Shown here in pieces: positions 10,401-20,040 of a stretch of 64,000 bases of DNA. Under the pieces are notes generated by a model that was not told the DNA's origin, made no database searches, and saw only the letters and a program-made list of their open reading frames with translations. The stretch is taken from the NCBI GenBank assembly GCA_020796225.1, contig CM036758.1, positions 29,732,647-29,796,646 of the forward strand, written 5' to 3'. A program made the translations under genes and the position numbers. Source of the DNA: Arion vulgaris (Eukaryota; Mollusca; Gastropoda; Stylommatophora; Arionidae). Within the stretch, counting starts at the first letter, position 1, and the number at the start of each line of letters is the position of its first letter.

Positions 10401-10822
10401 GCCGTTTCTATATCACATCTTCATTGACCTAACTTGATGCATCAGTTATCATACTAGTGGAGAGAACACTTTCAGAAGAGGGGAGGCACTTTAGAAATCA
10501 CTCTCACAAAACCATTCATCAGCAAATTTAGCTGTAGGTCAGTGAAGAGAAACGATAATCAAAGCACGTCCGACAAACGTATGTCCGGTAATGTCTAGGG
10601 AGTTGAGGGACGAAACTTGGTTAAGTGGGTAAATAGCTAGCATTTCTATGCAAACGTTGTCTGACCACGACCGCGTAGTATCAGTGCTCCAGTCGACCCA
10701 ACTACTAGTGGGTGCAGAACTCAAGTAGTTGGAGAAAGAAGTTCATAACCGCTACGGGATCTACGGAGCATATTATTTGCTGTTGATTTCTTCCTTACTT
10801 TTCACTATTTACTTTTTCAATG
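10401..10822. other. No recognised feature
   Basis: No periodicity, open frame or family match was seen. It lies between the LINE remnant and a SINE tail. Confidence 0.4.
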
Positions 10823-10856
<34 letters not shown>

Positions 10857-11304
10857 AGCACCATCATCATTGCATTTCGGCGAGTAACCACGTGTGCTAC
10901 GATCTCTTTCTTACACATGAAGATATCAGCTGCAGTAGAGCACGAGCTCCGAAGCACCAGCGAAGGTCCCCGATGTAATGTTTTTGAAGATGGTATCGAT
11001 ATTTGAGATATTTTTGTAGGAATTTTATTTTCAGTATTTTTCTAATGAATTTTGCCCTGGCAGCGACTTTCCAGCCTGCTCTTTTCGATTTTTAACTCTC
11101 ATGGGTTCTTTTACGTGCTCAAATTGAACACGGGACCTCCGTTTTATCGTCCGTCTCCGATAAGACTAGGAACTCGAACTCACCTACACTGATATCATGG
11201 ATCTCTGGGGAAAATGGGAAAATATCCAGATGGCTCCACGAGGGAGCGAACTTGGTACTCTTGGCTCCCAGAGATGAACACCTAGCCTGTACGTCACTGA
11301 GATC
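10823..11304 (-). mobile_element. SINE family B
   Basis: Minus-strand copy with a short TTGA tail at 10824-10855, the TGCATTTCGGCGAGTAACCA 3' domain, the CCGTCTCCGATAAGACTAGG core and the CACGAGGGAGCGAAC tRNA-like head. Roughly 80 percent similar to the copy at 6.96 kb by eye. Confidence 0.9.
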
Positions 11305-11307
11305 TAC

Positions 11308-11388
11308 CAATTTACAGACTACGTTATCAATTTACAGACTACGTTACCAATTTACAGACTACGTTACCAATTTACAGACTAAACCAAC
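11308..11388. repeat. 20-bp tandem repeat, 4 copies
   Basis: CCAATTTACAGACTACGTTA repeated four times immediately after the SINE head. Confidence 0.95.
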
Positions 11389-11764
11389 TGGAATTTATAT
11401 TTCAATATCAGAGCACGATTCTAGTCAGCGAGTGGGATTCACCGACCTGAAACTCCTCTGTTCGGAAAGACTCCCCCAATGCGCTTAGAATATCATCTCG
11501 GTCCACGGTCTCTGACTTGTAATTAAGCCGGCTAATCCATCAGCTTGTACCACTAACTCCTGCGTAACCAGGGAATTGTGATATATACAAACATTTTATT
11601 TCTAAAAATGCATTTGAAAGATAGTTCAATTTACCTCTATGGTTTGTTTCGGCATTACTTAGCATTATGTTTTTTTTTAAATAAATAACAATGAGTTTGA
11701 ATGCAAGTTAAATGTAATGTACACCTCTGCTTGATTTAATCATTATTAATTTTGTTCTCCTCAG
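11389..11764 (+). other. Putative intron end with splice acceptor
   Basis: Unique sequence ending TTTTGTTCTCCTCAG, a pyrimidine tract plus AG at 11763-11764, directly before the receptor reading frame. An upstream TTAATCATTATTAAT could hold a branch point. This is the only strong splice signal I can tie to a gene here. Confidence 0.65.
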
Positions 11765-12826
11765 ATATTTCTATATATTGGAACATTCAACGTTCCACTG
11801 TCTTCCCTTATCATGGTGGCTATAGGTATCGATCGTTACCTGTGCATCTGTCATCCATTTCTACATATCGTGACGGTAACAAGGGCGAAAGTATGTGTTA
11901 TTGTCTTGACATTAATGTCAGCTCTTCTTGGTATCGTTCCTGCCCTATCACACGCTGTGTATAGACAAACGGATCATATGAATCAACCTACGTCATCGAA
12001 TGAATCAATGCCGACATCAGGTTCTTTAAATAGCAATTATACAAGGGATGTAAATGACACCAACTCGACCTATCTATTTACAAACGGAATTTATCAACCA
12101 ACTGTGGAATTCATGAGCAACTTTGTTTTGCAGGAAGCAGCATTGAACTACAACACTAAAACTTCAGAGATTCTCTCTTCTACTTTGGCACCAGCCAAAC
12201 GTTTGCCGTCGTCGAATGTGACAACATCTGTATATACACACACCATCACTAGAATCTTCATTAACGACTCAGAAGAAGCATATTTCGAAGGTGTATGCGT
12301 CGAAAGTGACCACATTCTAAGTAAACATTTCGTGACTTTTTACCTACGTATCTACGCTGGTTCGTATCTCTTTGAATTCATCGTTCTGGCACTTCTTTAT
12401 GCTCTTATATACAGGTCCATCTTGGTGAGACGAGCTTGGAAAACGAAACGAAAACGAATGAGCTGCTATACTAGCACACATTGTCAAGAAACTATTGCAG
12501 AAGAGACTCAACTAACTAACATTAATGGAGGTGTCACCGAAACTATCGTACTAAAAAAGAACCATGGTAGATTCTCCTCTGCTATGAGAGACCGAGCACT
12601 ACATGCTAACATCAAAACAGCGGCTATGCTGTTTGTGGTGACAGTTGGATTCGTTATCTCTTTTCTTCCTTCCTGGTTGATGGGACTGAGAGCTTTTGAT
12701 ATTCAGATCAGTGTATTTTATATGTTTTATATCAACAATGTCATCAATCCTTTTATATACGCCTTTATGAACCGTGCGTTCAGAGACGATTTGTTTCAAC
12801 TTCTGAAAAGTATGTTCCGACGCTGA
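11765..12826 (+). CDS. Rhodopsin-type (class A) GPCR, 3' exon, TM3 to stop
   Basis: A 353-codon open frame from the splice acceptor at 11764 to TGA. Residues 1-20 are the second half of TM3, followed by the DRY motif (GIDRYLCICHPF, D-R-Y at 23-25). TM4 is around VCVIVLTLMSALLGIVPAL. Extracellular loop 2 is unusually long (about 120 residues). It carries six N-x-S/T sites and a cysteine in GVCVESDH that should pair with TM3. TM5 (LFEFIVLALLYALIYRSI), a basic loop 3, TM6 (FVVTVGFVISFLPSW, with Phe where most receptors have the Trp of CWxP) and TM7 with NPFIY follow. The short tail ends in a basic FRR. Likely plasma-membrane peptide or orphan receptor; the ligand cannot be told. The exons for the N-terminus, TM1, TM2 and early TM3 are not in this window upstream as far as I can see. 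An in-frame ATG at 11813 is internal, not the start. Confidence 0.88.
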   Translation: MFLYIGTFNVPLSSLIMVAIGIDRYLCICHPFLHIVTVTRAKVCVIVLTLMSALLGIVPALSHAVYRQTDHMNQPTSSNESMPTSGSLNSNYTRDVNDTNSTYLFTNGIYQPTVEFMSNFVLQEAALNYNTKTSEILSSTLAPAKRLPSSNVTTSVYTHTITRIFINDSEEAYFEGVCVESDHILSKHFVTFYLRIYAGSYLFEFIVLALLYALIYRSILVRRAWKTKRKRMSCYTSTHCQETIAEETQLTNINGGVTETIVLKKNHGRFSSAMRDRALHANIKTAAMLFVVTVGFVISFLPSWLMGLRAFDIQISVFYMFYINNVINPFIYAFMNRAFRDDLFQLLKSMFRR

Positions 12827-12878
12827 TTCGTATTACAATAACAATTCATCGTATCTATAGTAATACATGATCACAACT

Positions 12879-12925
12879 TTCAGAGACTCTTTCAACTGCT
12901 GACAAGTATATTTCGATGCTGATTA
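12879..12925 (+). pseudogene. Duplicated tail of the GPCR exon
   Basis: TTCAGAGACTCTTTCAACTG followed by a diverged match to the last 45 bp of the receptor frame (12779-12830), through to GATGCTGATT around the stop. The tail codons have been duplicated about 100 bp downstream and have lost a few bases. It lies in the 3' UTR or flank and is not read as coding. Confidence 0.65.
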
Positions 12926-12962
12926 TTGCCGATTTAAGGGAAGACTGAACGTAAAACTATCT

Positions 12963-13890
12963 AGCAATGGCGAAACACGGTAACAACTAAGTACTGTAGT
13001 TTTACAAATACAAAGCAAAACTATACACAGCAAAGTTTCGACCAAATCAAGAAATGGTACTACAGGAGTGACGAATTTCACTTCTTTTAGACACTATATA
13101 GGACTACAACAATAGTTTGGTTAGGATGTTATTGTTGTAGTCTATATGTAGTGTACTGTGAAAATTATTGTTGTAGTCTATATGTAGTGTACTGTGAAAA
13201 TTATTGTTGTAGTCTATATGTAGTGTACTGTGAAAATTATTGTTGTAGTCTATATGTAGTGTACTGTGAAAGTTATTGTTGTAGTCTATATGTAGTGTAC
13301 TTAATTATTGTTGAGTCTATATGTGTATGAAATTATTGTGTAGTCTATATGTAGTGTACTGAATTATTGTTGTAGTCTATATGTAGTGTACTGTGAAAAT
13401 TATTGTTGTAGTCTATATGTAGTGTACTGTGAAAATTATTGTTGTAGTCTATATGTAGTGTACTGTGAAAATTATTTTGTAGTCTATATAGTGTACTGTG
13501 AAAATTATTATTAGTCTATATGTAGTGTCTGTGAAAATTATTTTGTAGTCTATATGTAGTGTACTGTGAAAATTATTGTTGTAGTCTATATGTAGTGTCT
13601 GAAATATTGTTGTAGTCTATATGTAGTGTACTGTGAAAATTATTGTTGTAGTCTATATGTAGTGTACTGTGAAAATTATTGTTGTAGTCTATATGTAGTG
13701 TACTGTGAAAATTATTGTTGTAGTCTATATGTAGTGTACTTAGTTTTACGAAAGAAGTGAAATTCGTCACTACTGTTTATCCTTTGCTTGATAAAGGCTT
13801 TTTGGTGGAAATATTACTGTGTATTGTTATTGTGTTTGTATTTTGTCAAACTACAGTAATTTGTTTTTACATGTTTCACAATCGGTGATT
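12963..13890. mobile_element. Fold-back element with 36-bp tandem core and hammerhead-like arms
   Basis: Left arm 12963-13130 and right arm 13741-13890 are imperfect inverted repeats. GCGAAACACGGTAACA, ACTGTAGTTTTACAAATACA and GTGACGAATTTCACTTCTTT on the left reappear reversed on the right. Between them are about 17 copies of a 36-bp unit (ATTGTTGTAGTCTATATGTA...). The left arm includes one inverted copy of the unit (GGACTACAACAATAG). The arms carry CTTGATAAAGG...GGAAA, a decayed form of a TGATAAAGG-stem-CGAAACG motif. Several copies show single-base losses (13300-13620). No protein is encoded; mobilisation would be in trans. Confidence 0.75.
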
Positions 13891-14675
13891 ATTGCCAATG
13901 TTAAGATGTGTCGTATATCAGGAGTATCCTTCTCATTCTTCCATTCAAGATGGTGCGGCAAGATGGAGGTGTTTTTCGGTCGGTCTTAAACGGGAGCTTT
14001 TTTTCAGACGTCTTCGGATAGAAATTGTGTTTGCTGACCTGAAATTGATAGGCTAGTACACCGTGGAACCATTCAGACAGGTTTGAAACAACGGAATGGA
14101 ACGGGAAACTACCGTTGTATATCCTCCCTCGAAAGTTGATCATGCCTCGAAACGTCGCTGTTCCGCTCAAGGTATCAAAGACTAACGGCAATGGTTCGGT
14201 AACGGAGTTAATGGATTGTACAATAGACAGATAGATGTGGAGAGACATGATCGCCTACTTCATCCAACACGGTACTTGATTGATTGATCCTTCTAATTAT
14301 AGACAGTCAGCGTATCTGTCAGTGTGATCTTCATCAGGGCAAAAGACACAGGAAAACAACAGTTTTCTATGTTGTTACAAGACACAAAACAAAGACAACT
14401 ATACAGCAACTTTGCTTGTATCTAAATAAACTGCAATGTTTTAACAATGTATTAAATGATATATTAGATGTATATAATAAAAATGTGTTCGAGTTTCTAA
14501 TCACAGTCACAGTGAGCACTTTATTATTATCGTATGTCTATGATAAAATAATATGTCGATTTCTTGTGGTGCTTGAGCGTTTACTTTAGATCTCCATGTG
14601 ATACGGTAAGTACCCAAACTTATTTATGTCATTACTTGTCACATCTAGTTAGAATATGACATAACCTTCTTCTTC
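13891..14675. other. No recognised feature
   Basis: Contains open frames of about 100-115 codons on both strands (13901-14248 minus, 14284-14589 plus) with no motif I recognise. Composition gives no support for coding. Treat as unannotated. Confidence 0.4.
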
Positions 14676-15110
14676 TTCAGCGATATGTGGTCATACGCTT
14701 AGTTTACTGTGGACCACAAACTGGGCAGTCAGCTTCAGGACTGTCAGGTTTCCTTCTTCAGCAATCTGTGGTCATACGCTTAGTTTACTGTGGACTACAA
14801 ACTGGGCAGTCAGCTTCAGGTCTGTCAGGTCTCCTTCTTCAGCGAGCTATGGTCATACGCTTAGTGTACTGTGGACTACAAACTGGGCAGTCAGCTTCAG
14901 GACTGTCAGGTTTCCTTCTTCAACAATCTCTGGCCATGCTCTTAGTTTACTGTGGACTACAAACTGGGCAGTCAGCTTCAGGTCTGGCAGGTTTCCCCAA
15001 AGCTTAGGTTTTATGGTCAAATGGGTGTGACCACATGTTTCTTCTCAGCTCACACAGAAGAGGACAGTCCTGCAGAACATACTCCGGTATCTATTCCACC
15101 AGTTGACACT
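14676..15110 (+). mobile_element. Dispersed element with 81-bp tandem core (4 copies) plus 3' edge
   Basis: Four copies of an 81-bp unit containing ACAAACTGGGCAGTCAGCTT. They end at GGTTTCCCCAAAGCTTAGGT and continue into about 100 bp of unique edge (GTGTGACCACATGTTTCTTC... CACAGAAGAGGACAGTCCTG). The same unit and the same edge occur in reverse at 62.57-64.0 kb, so this is a mobile or duplicated element rather than a local satellite. Period 27 codons, hence the open frame. Confidence 0.8.
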
Positions 15111-15334
15111 GGTATATGCCATAATGAAGCGTGTCATCTTTATGTTCAAGTGCTGATAAGTTTTCTTGTTGACTCTCCTCCGTTCCACGATATTAAGCTA
15201 ATCTATGTGTTCTGTTTTTTTTATCCATTAATGTTTATTGTTTCTGCATCCAACAAAATAACAGACAAAACATACATGTGTTCGGTTTCTAGTGAGAATG
15301 AAACCAAATCTACTACCATCACGTACGTCAGGAA

Positions 15335-15445
15335 AACCTTGAACCCAATGGATTGATAACGTCACAGAGACCCTACAACAACATGGCCTAACAGCTACAT
15401 ACACAATACATCTGAGCACAACATAGAACATTAAGAATCTCAACA
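15335..15445 (+). mobile_element. LINE C-terminal remnant
   Basis: One frame reads QWIDNVTETLQQHGLTATYT, the W-I-D-N-[VI]-T tail common to non-LTR RT C-termini. About 35 codons survive. Confidence 0.6.
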
Positions 15446-15756
15446 ACGCTTCACCGCAGATCTGGGCATGATAAATGTTGATTGTTATAGTTAACATAAA
15501 CTGGTACCCATGCATACTATAAGGTCGTATATATATGTATGAAATGTTAAACGCTTTGTCAGTGCTAGATCTTAACAATGTAGTGTACAATGGCCACATC
15601 TTCTAAAACTCAAGAAGCCAAGTTGAGTTACAGGTGAGTTACAGGTTGAGTTACAGGTGAGTGAACTGAAAATGGCTGGCACTGAACAAGATTCCTGTAT
15701 CATTCGAATTCGAAGCTATCACTTGCCTCCTGGCACTACGTATCCTAAAAGCTGAT
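15446..15756. other. No recognised feature
   Basis: Unique-looking sequence with a short GAGTTACAGGT(T)GAGTTACAGGTGAG repeat near 15625-15662. Confidence 0.4.
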
Positions 15757-16195
15757 TTATGTGGCGTAGAAGTTACGTGCTCGTCTCTCGTGAAAAGATA
15801 CCAGGTTTGATCCCTCGTGGAGCCATCTGGATAATTTTCCAGGGATCCATGATCTCAGTGTAGGTGAGATCGACTTCCTAGTCCTATCGGAGACGGATGA
15901 TAAAATGTAGGTCCTCTGTTAAATTTGAGTACGTAAATGGATCCTTGGCAATTCAATACCGAGAAGAGCGGGGGTGGAAAACCGCTGCTCGGGCAAAATT
16001 CATTAGAAAAGATTTTTTTAAATTAATTCCTACAAAAATGTCTTCACCATCTTCAAAATTACATCGAGGACCCTTGCCGGTGCTGCGGAGTTTGTGTACT
16101 GTAGCTGAGATATTCCTGTGTAAGAAAGAGATCGAAGCACACATGGTTACTCACCGAAGTGTAATGATGATGATCCTATCAATCAATCAATCAAT
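15757..16195 (+). mobile_element. SINE family B, plus strand
   Basis: Head GTGGCGTAGAAGTTACGTGC with B-box-like GGTTTGATCCC, then CGTGGAGCCATCTGG and TCAGTGTAGGTGAGATCGA. The central core (TCCTATCGGAGACGGATGAT), the 3' domain (ATGGTTACTCACCGAAGTG) and a short CAAT tail at 16177-16195 follow. The short tail contrasts with the 135-bp tail at 6.96 kb. Confidence 0.92.
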
Positions 16196-16307
16196 TCTAA
16201 AAAGTAGTAAACATTCTAATAGATTTCATAGACATTTTTCATTTAGCACATCGTGTTTGTTGTTTTTATTGAAATCTTATATAGCTCATAATTTCAAACG
16301 TTAATAG

Positions 16308-16536
16308 ATGTGTAGTCTCTCTCTTTCTCTTTCTCTTTATCTCTCTCTTTCTATCTATCTCTCTCCATCTATCTATCTATCTATCTATCTATATCTCTCT
16401 TTATCTCTCTCTTTCTCTTTCTCTTTATCTCTCTCTTTCTATCTATCTCTCTCTATCTATCTATCTATCTATATCTCTCTTTATCTCTCTCTCTTTCTAT
16501 CTCTCCCCATCTCTTTCTCTATCTATCTCTCTTTAT
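16308..16536. repeat. TCTA/CT microsatellite, left part
   Basis: CTCTTTCTCTTTAT and CTATCTAT runs. It resumes at 17860-17935 after the mariner, so the transposon landed inside it. Confidence 0.95.
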
Positions 16537-17860
16537 CTACGAGGGGAAGTCAATAAGTAAGCCACAAAGTTATGTGAGATGGTAGGTAAATGTAGTTGGT
16601 GTTTTCTAAAGTGTCATTAGGTGACAGCAACATCCAACTTTATATTCCCGTTCGCTAGGTGGCGCTATGTGTCTCATGCGCATGCGCAGCGTATAAACAA
16701 AATGGCGACTGTACTTACGGAGAGTACAACCAAAGAGCAACGTGCTGTTGTGCGTTTTTGTGGGCAAAAGGACTGCCTGCAAAGAACATTCGTAAGGAAA
16801 TGCTTCCTGTTTATGCTGACAAATGTTTGTCCCGTAAAACGGTGCATAGTTGGGTAGAAAAATTTTCTCAGGACGCTCTAAAATTGTTGATGAAATCCGA
16901 TCTGGTCGTCCTGTTGAGATTGCAACAGAAGCATCAGTGCAGCGGGTGGAAGAGATGATTAGAGGTGACAGACGAGTAACGATAGACTCTGTAGCATCTG
17001 CAATAGGGTGCTCACATGGTTCAGCATACAGCATAATGCATGATCGATTGAAATTTAAGAAAGTGTGCTCAAGGTGGGTACCCAGACAATTGAAAGAGGA
17101 ACACAAAATGAACCGATTTGGCCTGTCCTTGCATCATCTCTGTCGATACGAAGATGAAGGAGAAGAGATGCTGAACAGGATTGTTACTGGGGATGAATCA
17201 TGGGTGCATCACTACCAGCCCGAATCAAAGCGTGCTTCAATACAGTGAAACATCCTTCTTCACCTTGTGTCCAAAAATTCAAGAATACGCCATCAGCAGG
17301 GACGGTTATGTTGACGGTGTTCTGGGATTATCAGGGAGTGCTTTTATCCAATTTCATGAAGAAAGGTGACAATGTGAATTCCGAATCGTACTGTGAAGTT
17401 CTATCGATGCTTCATGATGCAATTCGAAAAAACGTCCAGGTTTGCTGACTAGAGGAGTGTTGCTTCTTCATGACAATGCCAGACCACATACGGCTCGATT
17501 AACTCAGGAGAAAATTAACCAACTAAGGTGGGAAGTTCTGGAACATCCACCTTACAGTCCCGACTTAGCCCTAGCGATTTCCACCTCTTTGGTCCACTGA
17601 AAACCCACCTTGGCGGAGACATTTCGTGAATGACGCCGAAGTTGAATGTGAAGTGAAAACGTTGTTTAGAAAACAGAGCCCGCAGTTCTATGCAGCCGGT
17701 TTGGGAGGATTGATAAAACGATGGGATAAGTACATCAATGTTGGTGGAAATTATGTTGAGAAATAAAGGAACAATGTATGTATAAAAATAAACTGGTTTC
17801 AAGTTGTTATCATGTTTAGTTATTTTTCTACAGCCATTTGTGGCTTACTTATTGATCTCT
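16537..17860 (+). mobile_element. mariner transposon, damaged
   Basis: Left terminal repeat CGAGGGGAAGTCAATAAGTA, continuing AGCCACAAA, after a TA target. The right end is the reverse (TTTGTGGCTTACTTATTGAT), but its last dozen bases are replaced by CTCT microsatellite. The 16537-17860 span fits mariner length (about 1.3 kb). It encodes the transposase pseudogene described separately. Confidence 0.93.
16701..17765 (+). pseudogene. mariner transposase, multiple frameshifts
   Basis: Starts ATGGCGACTGTACTTACGG (MATVLTESTTKEQRAVVRF). The paired helix-turn-helix region includes KTVHSWVEKFSQ. Catalytic motifs are all identifiable but in different frames: VTGDESWVHHYQP (first Asp), LLHDNARPHTARL (second Asp), YSPDLA then SDFHLFGP (third Asp, 34 residues on) after a lost base near 17568. 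C-terminal FYAAGLGGLIKRWDKYINVG and NYVEK end at TAA. At least five frameshifts make it inactive. It is a DD34D cut-and-paste transposase family. Confidence 0.93.
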
Positions 17861-17935
17861 CTTTCTATCTATCTCTCTCCATATATCTCTCTCTTTCTCC
17901 ATCCATCTATCTATCTATCTATCTCTCTCTCTCTC
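17861..17935. repeat. TCTA/CT microsatellite, right part
   Basis: Continuation of the microsatellite that hosts the mariner: TCTATCTATCTCTCTCC and CTATCTATCTATCTATCTC runs. Confidence 0.95.
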
Positions 17936-18395
17936 AGACACTAACAGTGATAATATGCCTCAGATGTATGAAATATTAAGCCTTACAATATATACAAGCC
18001 CTGATCGAACATTCACAACACAGTTAGGAAACAGAGAATGCTATGATAGAATGGTATGTTGAAACAATAAATCCTGTTATACACTTAACTACAACGTAAA
18101 GTTGTAGAGAAGAAAGACAAGTGTTATGTAGAACAAAAATGATACAAATGTCATATTTTGTATTTTGTTTACAATCTTGATATTCTCTAATTGAAAAAGT
18201 AACCTGAACTCGATGAGTGAAGAAAGACAACAGTAAACTAAGATGGAAATATCTCATATTATATATCAGTGCTAGGTTTTAGTATTGTGATATCTCTAAC
18301 ATTTCATACAACTATCACATTATATCTCATATTATATATCAGTGCTAGGTTTTAGTATTGTGATATCTCTAACATTTCATACAACTATCACACTA
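17936..18395. other. Unique sequence and a 67-bp direct duplication
   Basis: No gene seen. At about 18258-18395 a roughly 67-bp segment (ATATATCAGTGCTAGGTTTT to ACAACTATCAC) is present twice in tandem. Confidence 0.6.
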
Positions 18396-18409
18396 TAATC
18401 ATATACGAT

Positions 18410-18720
18410 TATCATTCTTCTTCTTCTTCACCTTTCAACTCCCAACGGAGCACAGGTCTTCAACAAACTTCTTCCAGCTCTTCCTTTTTCTTGCCTTCCC
18501 TTCCAATTATGTCCATGTTTTACCTATCCTTCTAATATAAGACTCCAGCTATCTTCTCCGGGTATGTATAAGCATTTCCCTACTCCTCTTTTCTGCGGAT
18601 CCAAAACAGTGCTTCTCCCGCAATGTCTTAAGTCGGTCTTCTCAGCGTGTGTCATATCCATCGTCCCTTCTCAGCTCTTTCTCCACCGGTATCTGCTTAG
18701 TTTTTTTTCCTGAGTTCTCT
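18410..18720 (-). mobile_element. LINE 3' end with GAA tail
   Basis: The left edge is a TTCTTC run (GAA tail in element sense). Minus-strand codons read EGKARKRKSWKKFVEDLCSV and upstream VLDPQKR; the W-K-x-[FL]-V-[ED]-[DA]-L-C-S ending is characteristic of LINE RT C-termini. 5'-truncated. Confidence 0.6.
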
Positions 18721-18959
18721 TGTTCGCCTGCTGTGGATCCAGACGTAGTCATGGCGACTAATATGGCGCCTCTAGCTGATGTTTACGTAAATGCTTGCTT
18801 TCCTTATCATACGATGTACGAAAATCTACAAATCTGAGGTGGTCAGACCGGATCAGATCAGATCTGGAGAAAATCGCGTGGGTGACTGCGGTAATACTCA
18901 GTAAAAGGACGATTGAACAAAGACAGGTATATACAGTATTACATTAGTAATGAAAGATA

Positions 18960-19022
18960 AATATGAAAATAAACAGCACTGGACGTTTCGGTCATAGACC
19001 TTTATCAAGATAACAAATATAC
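18960..19022 (-). mobile_element. Hammerhead-like retroelement terminus motif
   Basis: Minus strand contains CTTGATAAAGGTCTATGACC followed by GAAACGTC. This resembles a hammerhead ribozyme core: CUGANGA-like, a perfect GGTC/GACC stem II with loop TAT, then GAAA and a GUC cleavage triplet. Penelope-like retroelements are known to carry such minimal hammerheads in their terminal repeats. CTGANGA is degenerate (TTGATAA), so activity is doubtful. Confidence 0.45.
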
Positions 19023-20040
19023 GCGGAATACTTAATAACCTAAAACATAATTCTATATCAGCAATCTCCGTTACCATTCAGATTAATATTAATCCAACTT
19101 CAGAGTTACTTGAAAGGTAGGCCTCAAATTAAAATATCAGTGTCTCCTGGGTCTATGCTACTGTCAGTATTTACAATAAGTTCTACAATTTGGCTGTGCT
19201 AGGCTTTCATACCTTCAGTGTTGTGTTAACAAGTAGAAAAGCATAAAAATAGAGATAATATATCTTAGAAGAGTTGCAGATGTAACAATGAGAGATAACA
19301 TTAGAAATGACAAAATTAGATAAACAACTACGAATGAAACTAGAGTAAAATATGTAGATGAAGAGAATGAAACAAAATAGACGAAAAAGTGAGAGAGGAA
19401 GATAGTGAAGATTATAAATAAAGAAAATAACAATGAAGAATAACAAGATTTAATAAGATGAAAGAAAATATTAAATAAAGAAAATGATAAAAGAAGTAGG
19501 TAAATGAGATAACAAGAAGATGAGAAAAGAAGAAGATGATAATGAGGAAGATGAAAAATTCAGAAGAAGAAACGTGTAGCCACACATAGCAATAGTTTTG
19601 TTAGTTGTTGACCAGAGAAAAAATCAATATTCATGTATTGTGCATTAACACAACAGTGTGAAACATTTCTACCTTATTCTTGTTTGTTGATGTAGCCAGT
19701 GTTGTTATTAATGTTGTTATACTTGTTACTGTTAATATTATTCTTAAAATCATATTGAGTTTCTTGTGACAAAACAAAGCATTTTCAACCCAAGCCTGGG
19801 ATTATATTTAACTTTGAGCCCGTTCGTGTTGATAAAAACAATGGTCCAGCATTGATGATCTCGTCTAGATGTCTGCACATTAACAACTTAAAACGATGTT
19901 AAGCCTCTTGACAAGCAAAGCATGTTCAAGACAAGCCTAAGATGATATTGTTATTTGATGACAAATTTAACACAAAGAAATTTACAATATACAAACGTGC
20001 ACTATAGTTGTAAGTACCTGAAATGAAAATCTTGGCATAT
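19023..20040. other. Unannotated; AGAA/GATA-rich tract inside
   Basis: 19230-19560 is purine-rich on the plus strand (AGATAA, GAAGAAGA), with no clean period. The rest is unique-looking AT-rich sequence. Open frames here are low-complexity shadows. Confidence 0.5.

Noticed and set aside
11813..12826. Complete receptor gene starting at ATG 11813
   Set aside because: That ATG is inside TM3; the frame continues upstream to a splice acceptor, and TM1, TM2 and the N-terminus are missing.
13083..13745. Simple local satellite
   Set aside because: Inverted arms on both sides and a related element at 51.5 kb show it is the core of a mobile unit.
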